Origin: Cyanophora paradoxa
Lineage: Eukaryota > Glaucocystophyceae > Cyanophorales > Cyanophoraceae
Assembly (NCBI GenBank): GCA_004431415.1
Contig: QPMI01000233.1
Coordinates: 62,001 to 126,000 of the forward strand
Length of the DNA: 64,000 bases
Direction of reading: 5' to 3'
The notes beneath the pieces are model-generated. The model did not search any database and was not told the DNA's origin. It worked only from the letters and a program-made list of their open reading frames with translations. Positions 30,532 through 41,600 of this stretch are shown in pieces. The position numbers were made by a program, and so were the translations under genes. Every line of letters begins with the position of its first letter. Positions within the stretch are counted from its first letter, which is position 1.

Positions 30532-31534
30532 AGACAATTCGAAGGAAATTCCACAATATGCATGTATGAATCATTGAATTTAATTCGAGGCTGCCATTGG
30601 CTCGGACAGTTTGCTTCAGACGGCCGCGGGCCGCGGACTTTAATCTATTCCTAGATCTAGGCTTTCGCTGCAGATTTAGATTCAATGAATTCAGTACCAG
30701 TCGTAGTTTCGTTTCAGATTCAGCCTGAGGGCAGGATAGCCTAATTGCATTGCCCCGTGCAGCAATGATCACTGAATAAACTTAAAGCCGAGACCTAGGC
30801 ATAGGAAGGTGTCGTTTAATTAATTTCGCGCCGCGACGTCGACGTCGACGTCTAGCTATAGGGGCCGCCGCGGGGGCCCACTCGCAAGCTTACTAAGTTA
30901 AGGAGTGGCAGGAGGGCGTCATGATCAAGGGATTCAATATCGGATCCGTGGGAGCCGGCCTCCAGCGGCACTGCGGCCGCCGCGCGGCGCCAGCTGCAGG
31001 CAGCTGCAGATCTAGAGTCCAGTTCGGTCGACGTCAACGTCAACTTAACGTTGGGGAGTGCACCGCGGCCGGCAGCTGCAGGTAGTCGATCGCGACTTCA
31101 ACCTCAATGTCACTGAGAACCGCGCGCTGGCGCCGGGCTGGGGTCTCAGAGAACCGCTCAGCGGCTCTTGATCATGAGGCGCCCGCGGCCGCGGCGCCCG
31201 GCGCCGGCGCCGGCGAGCTCGAGCACGCCGCGCGGCGCTCGAGGCGTTCCGAGCAAGATGTGCGCTGCCGCATCGCAGCGCATGCGCAGCTGCCAGCTGC
31301 AGCAGCGCGGCTCGTACGTCGTGCACCGGCCGATCAAATTGATGTGCCGGGTACACCGCGTCGGGCGGGGGGAACTTTCGACCGGCAAAAAAACTCGCAG
31401 ATCGATGTGGCGCGTTCCCTTCACTCGCGCGCGGGAGGCTCAGCGTTGCGGGAGAGAGCCGTTGCGCCCGCAGCCGCAGCGCAGCCAGAGCGGCGACGGC
31501 GCTCCCGACCCTAGCACAGCCAGAGCACGCGGCG
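30532..31534. other. Intergenic region between beta-helix copy 2 and the RING gene
   Basis: No supported gene. It contains a GACGTC/GTCGAC palindrome cluster at 30833-30853, CAGCTGCAG repeats at 30990-31010 and 31070-31082, and GC-rich palindromes at 31185-31215. A 210-codon minus-strand frame (31045-31677) overlaps the RING exon and lacks recognisable domains. Confidence 0.45.
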
Positions 31535-34500
31535 ATGGCGCGTCCGACGGAGATCTTCGTCAACGGAATCGACGACGCGTCTGATCTCCGTTGCCCCGTC
31601 TGCCTCGCTGTGGCCGCGTGCCCGGTGCAGCTGGACTGCCAAGGGAAGCACTGTCTGTGTAGGAGCTGCCATGACAAGTTGTTCCCAGCAGATCGGAAGA
31701 CCGCGAAGTGTCCAATGTTCGTTCTCCCCTCCCACAGCGTTCGCTGTCGTGCTCACGCGCCCTTGCAGGTGCCGCGGCTTGATACGCAAGCGGAACACGA
31801 AGCACAACGCGGCGGTGGACCGCGAAATCCTTGAGCAGATCACCTTGTGCGCCCGCTGCAGTTATGCCGCCGCGTACCGCGTTCGCTGATCGCTCGCGGT
31901 CGCAGCTGCCCTCACAAGGACCAGGGATGCGACTGGCAGGGCCCGCTCATCCAACGCGACGAGCACGGGCAGGGCTGTCCCGCCATCCACGGCCCCTGCC
32001 GCGGGTGCGGAGCGAGCGTGCTGAAGACGGCCCTCTCGGTTCGACTTGCGTACGTGTACATCGGCCTCGCCGTTTCCTTGAGCTTTGTTCGCTCTAGGTG
32101 CACGAGGCGGTCTGCGATCGTGTCCCGCGGCTCTGCACGGATGGCTGCGGCGCCCTCGTCGCGGACTGGGACCGTCCGGCCCACGCAGGTGCGCCTTCCC
32201 CGCCCGCTGCCGCTGAGATCCGTCTCCGCGCCCGCTCAAGCATCGATCTGCGCAGGGGACTGCGTCAAGCGCCTGGCGCAGCTGCTGAGTGGCGCGGTGC
32301 TGAAGGTCAAGCAGCAGGAGGAGGCGATCGCCCGTGCGGAGAAGGGGACGGCGAGCCTGCGTGACCGCCTGGCGGCAGCGAAGCGGGCGGCGGAGCAGGC
32401 GCGACGCGAGCGAGCGTCGCTCGAGGTGCAGCACGCGACCGCCGTGCGCGCGGGGGCGGACGCCGTCACCGCTATGAGAAGGAGCGTCGAAGTTCGCCCC
32501 GTGCCCGCCGATTGGGACCTGAGCGGCGCTGAGCGGCAGCGCAGGCAGTGGAGTCGAGGCTTGCGGCAGCTGAGAAGGCGGCGAAGAGTGCGGCGGAGCT
32601 GGCGCGCGTCCAGCAGGCCTCGATCGAGGCGAAGCTTGCGGGGGCGGAGGCGCTGCGCAAGGCTGACGTCGCGCGTCTGGAGGGCGAGCTCAAGGCGGCC
32701 GCTTCGTCGGAGGCGGCGGCGAGGAGGCAGGCGGCCGCAGCGGAGCTGAACGCAGCGGCAGCAGTGTGGTCGGCGGAGGAGGCGCGCGGCCTGCGACAGG
32801 CGGCCCACCAGCGGGCAACCGCGGCGGAAACGAGAGCGACGACAGCGGAGCGGGCGGCAGCGGAGGCGCACGGGCTGCGGGCTGCCGCCGATCAGCGGGC
32901 AGCCGCAGCCCAGCGGAAGGCGGTGGCGGCTGAGCTGGCGGCGGAGGAGGCGCGTGGGCTGCGGGCGGCCGCCGAGCAGCGGGCCGCCGCGGCCGAGACC
33001 AAGGCGGCGGCATTGGAGCGGGCGGCGGAGGAGGCGCACGGGCTGCGGGCGGCGGCCGAGCAGCGAGCCACCGCAGCGGAAACGAAAGCGACGACGTTTA
33101 AGCGGGCGGCGGCGGAGACGCACATGCTGCGGGCGGCGGCCGATCAGCGGGCAGCCGCAGCCGAGCAGCGGGCCACCGCTGCCGAGACCAAGGCGGCGGC
33201 ATCGGAGCGGGTGGCGGCGGAGGCGTGCGGGCTGCGGGCGGCCGCCGAGCAGCGGGCCACCGCTGCTGAGACGAAGGCGGTGGAATCGGAACGGGCGGCG
33301 GAGGAGGCGCGCGGGCTGCGGGCGGCCGCTGAGCAGCGGGTCACGGCGGCTGAGCGGGCGGCGGCGGAGGCGCGCGAGCAGAAGGCGGCCGCCGAGCAGC
33401 GGCTCACCGCGGCTGAGACCAAGGCGGTGGCATCGGAGCGGGCGGCGGAGGAGGCGCGCGGGCTGCGGGCGGCCGCCGAGCAGCGGGCCACCGCTGCTGA
33501 GACGAAGGCGGTGGCATCAGAACGGGCGGCGGCGGAGGCGCGCGGGCTGCGGTCGGCCGCTGAGCAGCGGGTCACGGCGGCTGAGCGGGCGGCGGCGGAG
33601 GCGCGCGGGCTGCGGGCGGCCGCTGAGCAGCGGGTCACGGCGGCTGAGCGGGCGGCGGCGGAGGCGCGCGGGCTGCGGGCGGCCGCCGAGCAGCGAGCCA
33701 CCGCTGCCGAAACCAAGGCGGCGACATCGGAGCGGGCGGCGGATGAGGCGCACAGGTTGCGGGCGGCCGCCAAGCAACTGGTCACGGCGGCTGAAGCCAA
33801 GGCGGTGGCATCGGAGCGGGCGGCGGAGGAGGCGCGCACGCTGCAGGCGGCCGCCGAGCAGCGGGCCACCACAGCCGAAACGAAGGCGGTGGCATCGGAG
33901 CGGGCGGCGGAGGAGGCGCGCGGGCCGCGGGCGGCCGCCGAGCAGCGGGCCACCGCTGCCGAGGCGAAGGCGGTGGCATCGGAGCGGGCGGCGGCGGAGG
34001 CGCGCGGGCTGCGGACGGCCGCCGAGCAGCGGGCCACCGCTGCTGAGACTAAGGCGGTGGCATCGGAGCGGGCGGCGGGGGAGGCGCGCACGCTGCAGGC
34101 GGCCGCCGAGCAGCGGGCCACCACAGCCGAAACGAAGGCGGTGGCATCGGAGCGGGTGGCGGCGGAGGCGCGCGGGCTGCGGGCGGCGGCCGACGAAAGG
34201 GCAGCCGCAGCCGAACGGAAGGCGGCGGCATCTGTGCAGGCGGCGGCCGCGGCGGAGCTGAAGGCGGCGGCGGCTCAGCTCGCGGCTGAGGAGGCCCGTA
34301 GGGGCGCTGCCATCTCGGTGCGGGACCCTTCCTGCGCTTTCCCCGTACGCCCGGCTGACGCATGTATTCTCGTAGGAGTGCCGGCCCTCGCCGTCCTCGG
34401 GCTCGGCGGGCGTCGGCGCCAAGCGGCGGCGCGAGGAGACGGAGGCCGGCGCCGGCGCGAGGAGACGGAGGCCGGCGCCGGCGAGGCGCCCGCGGCCGGC

Positions 34501-34576
34501 CGCGCGGGCCGCGCGGGCCGCGTGGCGCGCGCGCTCGCGGTCGGAGGCTACTTGGCTGTGGGGGCGTGCGCAATAG
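31535..34576 (+). CDS. RING/TRAF-type zinc finger protein with giant Ala-rich coiled coil
   Basis: Exon 1 (31535-31716) joins the exon from 31769 to give a C3HC4 RING: CPVC, then CxGKHCLCxxC, then KCPMC. TRAF-like zinc-finger exons follow (CPHKDQGCDWQG, GQGCPAIHGPCRGCG, VHEAVCDRVPRLCTDGCG). A coiled coil begins at GDCVKRLAQLL and, after an intron near 32480-32545, runs about 550 residues to near 34310. Its core is about 18 copies of a 28-residue, four-heptad unit (ERAAEEARGLRAAAEQ plus RATAAETKAVAS), with some 21-residue versions. A final exon after an intron at about 34318-34378 adds a basic tail with AKRRREE, a possible nuclear signal, and stops at 34576. RING/TRAF proteins are typically E3 ligases or signalling scaffolds that trimerise through coiled coils. 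The coiled coil here is far longer than usual. The zinc-finger exon borders are moderately sure. Confidence 0.78.
32760..34300 (+). repeat. Coding 84/63 bp tandem repeat (heptad-based)
   Basis: DNA units of 84 bp, sometimes 63 bp, all multiples of 21, keep the heptad frame. Copies are highly similar, suggesting recent expansion. Because the repeat lacks stops in several frames, long Arg- or Ser-rich shadow frames also appear on both strands. Confidence 0.9.
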
Positions 34577-34815
34577 CGCCCCTCTACATCTTCTAGAACT
34601 AGGTCTAGGTATCCGAATCGGACTCCATCTCATCTTAAAGCTAGCGCTTCCGCTAGGCTTGAATCGAATCGAATCGTTTGCGAATGTTCTTCAGTCTGTC
34701 TAATCCCCGGCTTGGCCCGTTCGAATCGCCAGCTCGCAGCCCTCTAGACTAGACCTCGAGCTTCAAGAGCTTCTCCTGCCCGCGGCCGCGGAGGCCTCCG
34801 CACGAACTCTCAAGC

Positions 34816-34910
34816 AGTTCTCGTGTGAGTTGTTCGAATTCGTGCGTACATCTAGGCTTGACACCATTGAACTCTCAAAGATATACGCACGAACAACTCA
34901 CACGAGAACT
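34816..34910. other. Long perfect-stem hairpin
   Basis: The 21-base arm at 34816-34836 (AGTTCTCGTGTGAGTTGTTCG begins it) is exactly complementary to 34890-34910. After a 5-base bulge seven more pairs (GTGCGTA/TACGCAC) extend the stem around a loop of about 40 bases. It lies between genes and could be a small-RNA precursor or a foldback element. Confidence 0.8.
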
Positions 34911-34944
34911 GAACTAAGTACACCCGCAGAGCTAGCGAGCAAGC

Positions 34945-35304
34945 TTAAGCATGTGTGTAGCTATAGCAGCTGCAGCTGCAGGGCGCAGGCGGAAAGAGCT
35001 TCGCGGCTCAGCCGCTGAGCCTGGGATGAGCTGCTTCTCCTCGTTCCGCTGCACGATCTGGCGCGGCGCGTGAGGCGGGGCGGGGCGGGCGGGGCGGGGC
35101 GGGGCGGGGCGGGCGGGGCACCTCGCCGGGGGCGATGTCGCGGGTGGCGAAGGAGCCGCCGCCGAGGGCGGGGTCGGCGTGCGGGGCGAAGGCCCGGGGA
35201 TCCAGGCCTAGGAACGCGCGCGTGTGAGCCTCGAGACGGCGGAGCTGGAAGTCGAAACCGGCCTGCGAGTCGCAGCTTAGCGGGCAGCAGGAGAGCAGAC
35301 GCAC
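34945..35304 (-). CDS. Possible SET-domain-like gene fragment
   Basis: On the minus strand, an exon after an AG acceptor (about 35265 downward) reads GFDFQLRRLEAHTRAFLG and then GGGSFATRDIAPGE, which resembles the opening strand of SET-domain proteins (G-x-G-x-x-A-T-R-D-I-x-x-G-E). A GC-rich intron with (GGGGC)n on the other strand follows, and then RQIVQRNEEKQLIPG. The rest of a SET domain is absent, so this is a fragment, a relic, or a chance resemblance. Confidence 0.3.
35074..35120 (+). repeat. GGGGC/GGGC tandem repeat
   Basis: About nine G-rich units in a row on the plus strand form a strong G-quadruplex candidate. They may lie in an intron of the minus-strand fragment. Confidence 0.85.
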
Positions 35305-35664
35305 TGCGGCAGGGCCCTGAGGGGCCGGGCCGGAACATGTACGGGCGCTCGGGGCCGCGGCGCCTGCGAGGCAGGGGGGCGGGCCGGAGCTTCCGGCAAG
35401 CTGCGAGCTAGCAAGCGACTGCGCTGCGAGTGGGGCAGATCAGCAGGTTAGAGGCGACTCGGTCAGCCGGTGATCCGGATCAATACGGGTTGCGCGCTGG
35501 TGCCGTGGCCAGCGCCAGCGCCAGCTTCCGAAGCCGCGCCCGTCGGAGCGTCTTCTGCGGATGAAAGGCCTCGAGCCGCCGCCCGCCCGTTGAGCTATCT
35601 ATACGTACCCCCCCAGACCGGCAGCCAGCCTCGATGCCCCGGCCCCAGCGGTTCTAGCAGAGCG

Positions 35665-38600
35665 ATGCGACTGATGCCTAGCGGTACGCTAGTTCGTTTT
35701 GAGGCTCGGGAAGCGCTCGCTGAGCTGGCAGTCCCAGGCTCGCCCGCCGCGCTTGAGCCCGAGGGCCCAGCGTCGGAATTCGGTGACGAGGCGGAGGCGA
35801 TCCTAAAAGCATACTTCAAGGCGGAAGACGAACTCTTCGACCTCGTCTCCAGGAACCTGGGCAAAACGGTCCACAGCCCGGACCACGCGGTGCGTGGGCG
35901 TGCGGCGCTGTGCTTGGCCTCGGACGAGGTTTTAGAGGCCGTTTTCAAAGCCCTAACCGCGCGCGGTGGGCACAGGAGCTCCAGACCGCCAGCAGGGCGC
36001 TCCGAAACCGGAGGCGCATCCCTCGCCTTCCGCTCGTCCAGGTTCTCGATGCGCCAACCCAGGAAGAGTTCCGAGAGAAGGTGCAGGCCTCCCGCGCGCC
36101 GCGCGCCGCCCGCTCGGGCCTCATGCACTTCCGCAGTGCCTCCGCACCAATGAGCCAGCGGTCCTGCGGAACTCAGTACAAGTGGGCGACCGCGATATAT
36201 GGACTCCTCAGTACTTCCATAAACAAGTCGCGGCTGGAGCCTGCAGCGCCGCGGTCCAAATCCGGGACCTGCTCACTATGCGGGACCGCGAGGACCACCT
36301 AGCGTCCTTCCTGCTCGGTCTCCTCCGGTGCGAACCTCTTCTTTGTGCAGTATAGACCTTCTAAGTCCATAGACTGCGCTCTCGCCTCATCCCTGGGGCA
36401 ACTTCGCCAATCAAGCAGTTACCTGGCTGGCGGCAGCCTCCGCTAGCCCGCGCAGGCGATGCGGTCCTACGAAACAGTTTAGATATGCGTTTTGACCGCT
36501 TTTATGGCCCCGCAGAGGCCCAGAGGCTGCCGAGGACCGGCTTGAGTACCTTGCCGACTTCCGGGCTGACCAGCACCGGCCGGACTTGCACAAGGACATC
36601 AAACTCCCATCGTATCTGTCTGCCGAAGAGTGCGCACGCATGCGCCGTCGGATCCGCGCCCTTTGCGCCCGAAGTCCGCCCGCCCGTTAACCTCGCCTAT
36701 TCAGTCCTGGAGACTTGTTCGCATGGGTCGGCTCCAACGCGGCCGTTCACGAGCTCATGTACATCGGCGGTCGCTGCTCTTTCACCGGCCTGCACCTCGA
36801 CGCCTGCAACGTGCGGCGCCGTTCAAAGCGTCTGCGCCCCGGCTCACATGCGCGCCTTGCAGACGTGGGCGTGGAACTACGCACCGTACGCCGAGGGCGG
36901 CAAGTTCTTCATGATTTGGCCCGCGGACAAGGTTCGCAACCTGCCGCGCGGCTTTTTCCCTCGGATCGAATTGTCGCGCAGACGCCCATCCTGCGGGAGC
37001 TCAGCCAGTTCCGCGATGAGCTGTACAAGCGGCCACCGTCGTACATTCCTCTCGAGGCGTTCCTCGCCGCGGGCGTCGTCCCGAAGATCTGCCTCCAGCG
37101 TGAGAACGAGACGGTCGTCATCCCCGGCGGATGCGCGCACCAGGTTCTTAACCTGGTGCGCCGCCGCTCCCGGTTGCTTTGAACTCTTTCCGCTGCGATC
37201 TGACGCCGCGCAGGGCCGGTCGGTCGCGATTGCCGCCGATTTTCTCCCCGTCGAGACCCTGGGCGCCGCGTTTAGCCAGATGCAGGTGCGGCCGCCGGCC
37301 GCCGGCCGCCCTGCGTTCTTTCGTCGCCTTAACATCGTTCGTTCGCGCAGATGGACCGCGTTCTCTTCCGCTCCGCGCACTCGCTCTTCGCCATCAAGAA
37401 GATGGTGTGGAGCTTCATCAACGGCCTCCTGGCTCGCTACGGGGAGCTCGCGGCGCGTCCGCAGCCCGCCGAGAACGAGGCCGCCGAGCGCGCCGAGCTG
37501 CTCTACCGCTGCCGCCACGCGCGCTCCGTCCTCAGCCAGATCATCGCTGAAGAAGGTCCGCGCGGCCCCTCCCTTCTCTTTCCTCTCTTCTTCTCCTTTT
37601 CTCCGCTGACGGCCCTGCAGGCGAGGCGGGCGCGTACCTCATCCCGGACTGGGAGAGGCACGTCGAGACGCTCGAGCGGCGGCTCGCGGGCGGAGAGGCG
37701 CCGTCCGAGGCCGGGCCCTCGTCGTCCCACGGCGGCCCTTCGTCGATGATGATGAGCCGGGCGGTCCGTGAGGACACGGACGGCGAGCGCCTGCTCTGCA
37801 ACGTCTGCGAGACCGAGATCTTCAACTGCCACGTCCACTGCCTCGACTGCGACGAGGAGAGCGCCGCCGGCGCCGGCGGCAGCCGCGCAAGGCCCTCCGC
37901 CCGGCGGCAGCTCGCCGCCTCGCACTCCGCGGCCACCCCGGCGCTCGTCGTCCAGCCCGCCGACCCTGCGGATGCCGGCGCCGAGGCCCCCGCGCCGGGC
38001 CCGGACCCCGTCCCGTCGCCCGCCAAGACCGAGCCGGAGGCGCCGGGCCCCGACCCGACGCCCTCGAAGCCGCCGCCGCCGGCGCCCTTCACCGACGCCG
38101 CTTCGATGGATCTCGGCCAGCCGCAGCCTCTGCCGCAGCCGCAGCCGCTCCCGATGCCGCCGCTTGACGCGGCCCAGGCCCCTGACTCCATCATGCCGCC
38201 CCTGCCGGCGCCAGCGCCCGCGCCGGTGCCGGCGCCGGACGCGGCGCGCGTGGCGACGGCGGCGGCGAGCGAGCCGCCGGTGGACCGCATGGAGTGGGAG
38301 CCGGAGTGCGCCCGGGCGCCCGAGCACGACGCGGAGGAGGCGCCGGGCGCGGACCGCGCCGGCGACGAGGAGGAGGAGCGGACCTCCTGGCGGGGCGCCG
38401 AGCCCGTCGACATGTGCCTGCAGTGCTACCGCTGCCAGGAGGTCCCCGAGGTCCGGGATCGAATCCCGGCGTGCCACGCCCCGCACCACCGGCCCGTCTT
38501 CCGCGCCCGCATGCCCGCCTCCCGCCTCCTGTCGACCGCCTCCGCCCTCGCCGCCGCCACGTCCTCCCTCGAGCACGCCGGCCCCGCGGGGCCCCTCCCG

Positions 38601-41600
38601 CCCCTCCCCGCCGGCTGCGAGGAGACCCGCCCCTGGGTCAAGTACCCCGGCGCCCGGGACGAGGCGGAGCTGACGCGGGCGCTGCTGGAGGCGGCCGGCC
38701 CGCTCCCGGCGCCGCAGCCGCGCGAGGGCGGCGAGTTCAAGGTCCGGCGGGGCCGCCGCGGGGCCGAGGAGCCGCTCGAGGAGGAGGACGGCCGCCTGGA
38801 GGCGCTCGGCGAGGGCCTCTCGCAGCTGGACCCGGCCTCCCTCCGCGCCGCCCTCCGCGACGTCCCCGACGAGACCCTCTCTCGTCTCCGGCCCGTGCGT
38901 CGCCCTCGGCCCTCCTGAGCCCTCCCACCCGCCCGCCCGCCTGCTCGCTCGGCTGAGCCAGCCTCCGTTCGCAGAGGCAGCTGTGCCGGATCCTGTACGT
39001 GCTGACGCGCCGGGACTACGCGTCGGCGCGCATGGCGACCTCCCGCCTCACCTCCCGCATCCGCGACGTCGTCGGCCGCCTGCGCCGCGTCAAGCCCCGT
39101 GCGCTGCGCCTCGCCTTCCCTAAGCAGAGGCGCGCGCCCCGCTCACTCGCGCCCGCCCCTTTCTTTAGCGGCGTCCCCGAGCCACGCGGCGGCGCCCACG
39201 CACTCGCCGCGGGCGCCGCGCCCCGACGCGTACCGGAGCGGCCTGCTCCCCATCTGTGCGCCCCTCGCCCCTCGCCGGCCCGCCCCGGGCGCCCCTCACG
39301 CGGCCGCAGCGGATCTCTCGCGGACCAACTCTGGGGACGACGAGTCGGCGCCGCGCGGCGAGGGCCGCAAGCGGAAGCACGCCGGCGACTCGGACGGGGG
39401 GTCGAGGCTGCCCGGCCAGCGGCGGCGGCCCGACGGGCGCGAGGACGACCTCGAGTGGGTCCCCGGCCGCTCGAACTCGCCCTCGGGCGCCGCCGCCGTC
39501 GCCAACCGCGCCCGCCGCCAAGGTCCGCCCGCCCGCCCCTCGGCGCCCTCCTCCGGCCGCGCGGCTGACCCGGCGCGCAGCGGGCGCGGGGCGGCCCGGG
39601 AGCGCGGGGGCGGCGGCGGCGGACGCGGCGAGCGAGGCGCAGAGCGTGCGGATGTACGACAAGCGCGGCGAGCTCCTGGCGGCCATCCACGCCTCCCCGG
39701 AGTTCGTCGCCCGCCCCCACATCTACCTCCGCGGCAAGAGTGCGCCCCCTTCTCCTACCCGCTCGCCTCCTCTGCCATTCTGACGCGGCGGCCGGCAGAC
39801 AACCTGACGAACTGCACCTTCTCGCACCTGGCGGAGCTTGCCTACGCGCTGGGCATCGAGCTGGAGGTCGTCTGGCCGTCCCTCGCCCAGCGCTTCCCGC
39901 GCTCCATCTTCGGCTCGGCGGTCTTCGATGGCTCTCCGGCGCCGGCGCCGCACGCGCGCCGCGGGAACACCTCCCGGGGCCGGCCCGCCAACGGCGGCGG
40001 CAGCGGCGGCTCGGACCGCAACAACGGGTGGCTGGACGGGCCCTCGCGCGGCGGCGACGGCGACGCCGACGACGACGGCGCCGGCACCGAGGACCTCGAG
40101 GACCTCGCGGTACCCCCCGCCCCGCCCCTGCTTCTTCGTTCGCGTACCCCGGAGGCCTGACTTCGAGGGGGGCAGGACCTGGGCGGGGACGACGACGACG
40201 ACGGGGGCGAGATCGAGGAGCTGGTGGCCGACGGCGAGGTGACGGACGAGGAGGGGCCCGGCGCAGGCGCCGCCGGCGCCGGCGCCGCCAACGAGGAGGA
40301 CGAGGAGCCGGCGCCCCTCGCCGACGAGGTGGCCGCCCGCGTCGCGCCGCCCCGCGCCGAGGGTCGCCGCGCCCCGCCGGCGCGCTCCGCCGTCCCTCCC
40401 CGCCGCCGCGCCGCCACCGCCGAGGAGCGCGTCTTCGACGACGTCAGCTTCCGCAGCGTCGCCGCAATGAAGTCGGTGCGCGCCGCCTGCTCCCGCCCGC
40501 CGCCCGCCCGCCGGTGCTCACCGCCGGCCGCCCCTGCAGGTCATTGCGGCGCTGCGGGCGCACCCGGACTACAAGCCGCGCGAGCGGGAGATCCTCACGT
40601 GGGGCGGCCGCGTCTACTGCGGCGTGGGCAGCCTGCCGCGCGCGCGCGTGCTGGCGGCCGCGGCGCGCCTCGCGATCGACGTGCGGGAGTGGGTCCAGTA
40701 CGACCCGGCCGTCATCCCGCCGGCGCGCCTGGCGGAGCTCACGGCCGCCGTCGCGGGGCTCTCCCGCGGCCCTCCGCCTCCTCCGGCGGCGGCTCGAGCC
40801 ACAGCCACGGCCACAGCCACAGCCACAGCCACAGCCACAGCCAGCACCACGGCCACCCGCCCGCCCCGCCCCGGCCCACTTCGCCGCGCCCGCCCCCGCC
40901 GCCCGCCTCCTCATCGACGACGACCCGCCCGCCCCGGGCACCGCTGGCGAGGAGTACGCCCCCGGCGCCGACGGCGCCGGCTCGGCGCCCGCCGCCGACG
41001 CCCCGGAGGGCTCGGAGCTCTCCCTTCCCCGGCCAAGCGCCCCAAGCGTGCGTGCCCTCGATCGGGCGCCGCCGCCGCCGCCGCCGCCGCCGCTGATCGC
41101 ATGTCGTCGTCGCAGTGCGCGACGGCGGGCTCCTGGTCGAGGTACCCGTCCCCGGCGCCGGCGGCGCGCCCTCCTCCGCGACCGGCGCGGCGGCGCCGTC
41201 GCCCGCGGCGCCCGTGCCGACGCCAGCGCCCCTTCTGTCGCACGGGCTCCTGCCGGGGCAGCCGCCCGCCGCCATCCCGTCGCCCTCGTCCGAGTTCGAC
41301 GCGGGGCTTCTCTTCCGTATGGCGGCGGCGGCCGCCGCCGCGCGCTCCCCGTCGGATGATCCCGAGGGCGAGGGCGACCCGGCGGCCGGCGGCCTCCTCG
41401 GCGCCGCGGCCCCCGCCCCGCAGATCTACACCGTCTCGCAGGACCTCGAGCGTGCGTCCGTCGGCCGGCGCTCCGCTCTGAATTCTGAGCGCGCGCTGAG
41501 ATCGTGTCCTGGCGCCGCAGGCATGACGGTGGCGGCCCTGCGGAAGAAGCTCGGGGCGCACCCGGAGTGGATTGCGGACCACACGGCGGCGCGCTCGGCG

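Larger units (their letters stand above)
34577..35664. other. Region between the RING and JmjC genes, mostly unassigned
   Basis: It holds the 34816-34910 hairpin, a (GGGGC)n block at 35074-35120, and a possible minus-strand exon set described separately. No other gene is supported. Confidence 0.5.

Noticed and set aside
31045-31677. 210-codon minus-strand frame upstream of the RING gene
   Set aside because: It is antisense to the RING exon at one end, and its remainder follows palindromic GC-rich sequence without motifs.
32954-34261. 435-codon Arg-rich plus-strand frame and 326-codon Ser/Ala minus-strand frame
   Set aside because: Both are shadows of the 21-base-periodic coiled-coil repeat, which lacks stops in several frames.
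39016-41275. Several long minus-strand frames opposite the JmjC gene
   Set aside because: They are low-complexity Arg/Ala/Gly with no motifs and lie antisense to a supported gene.
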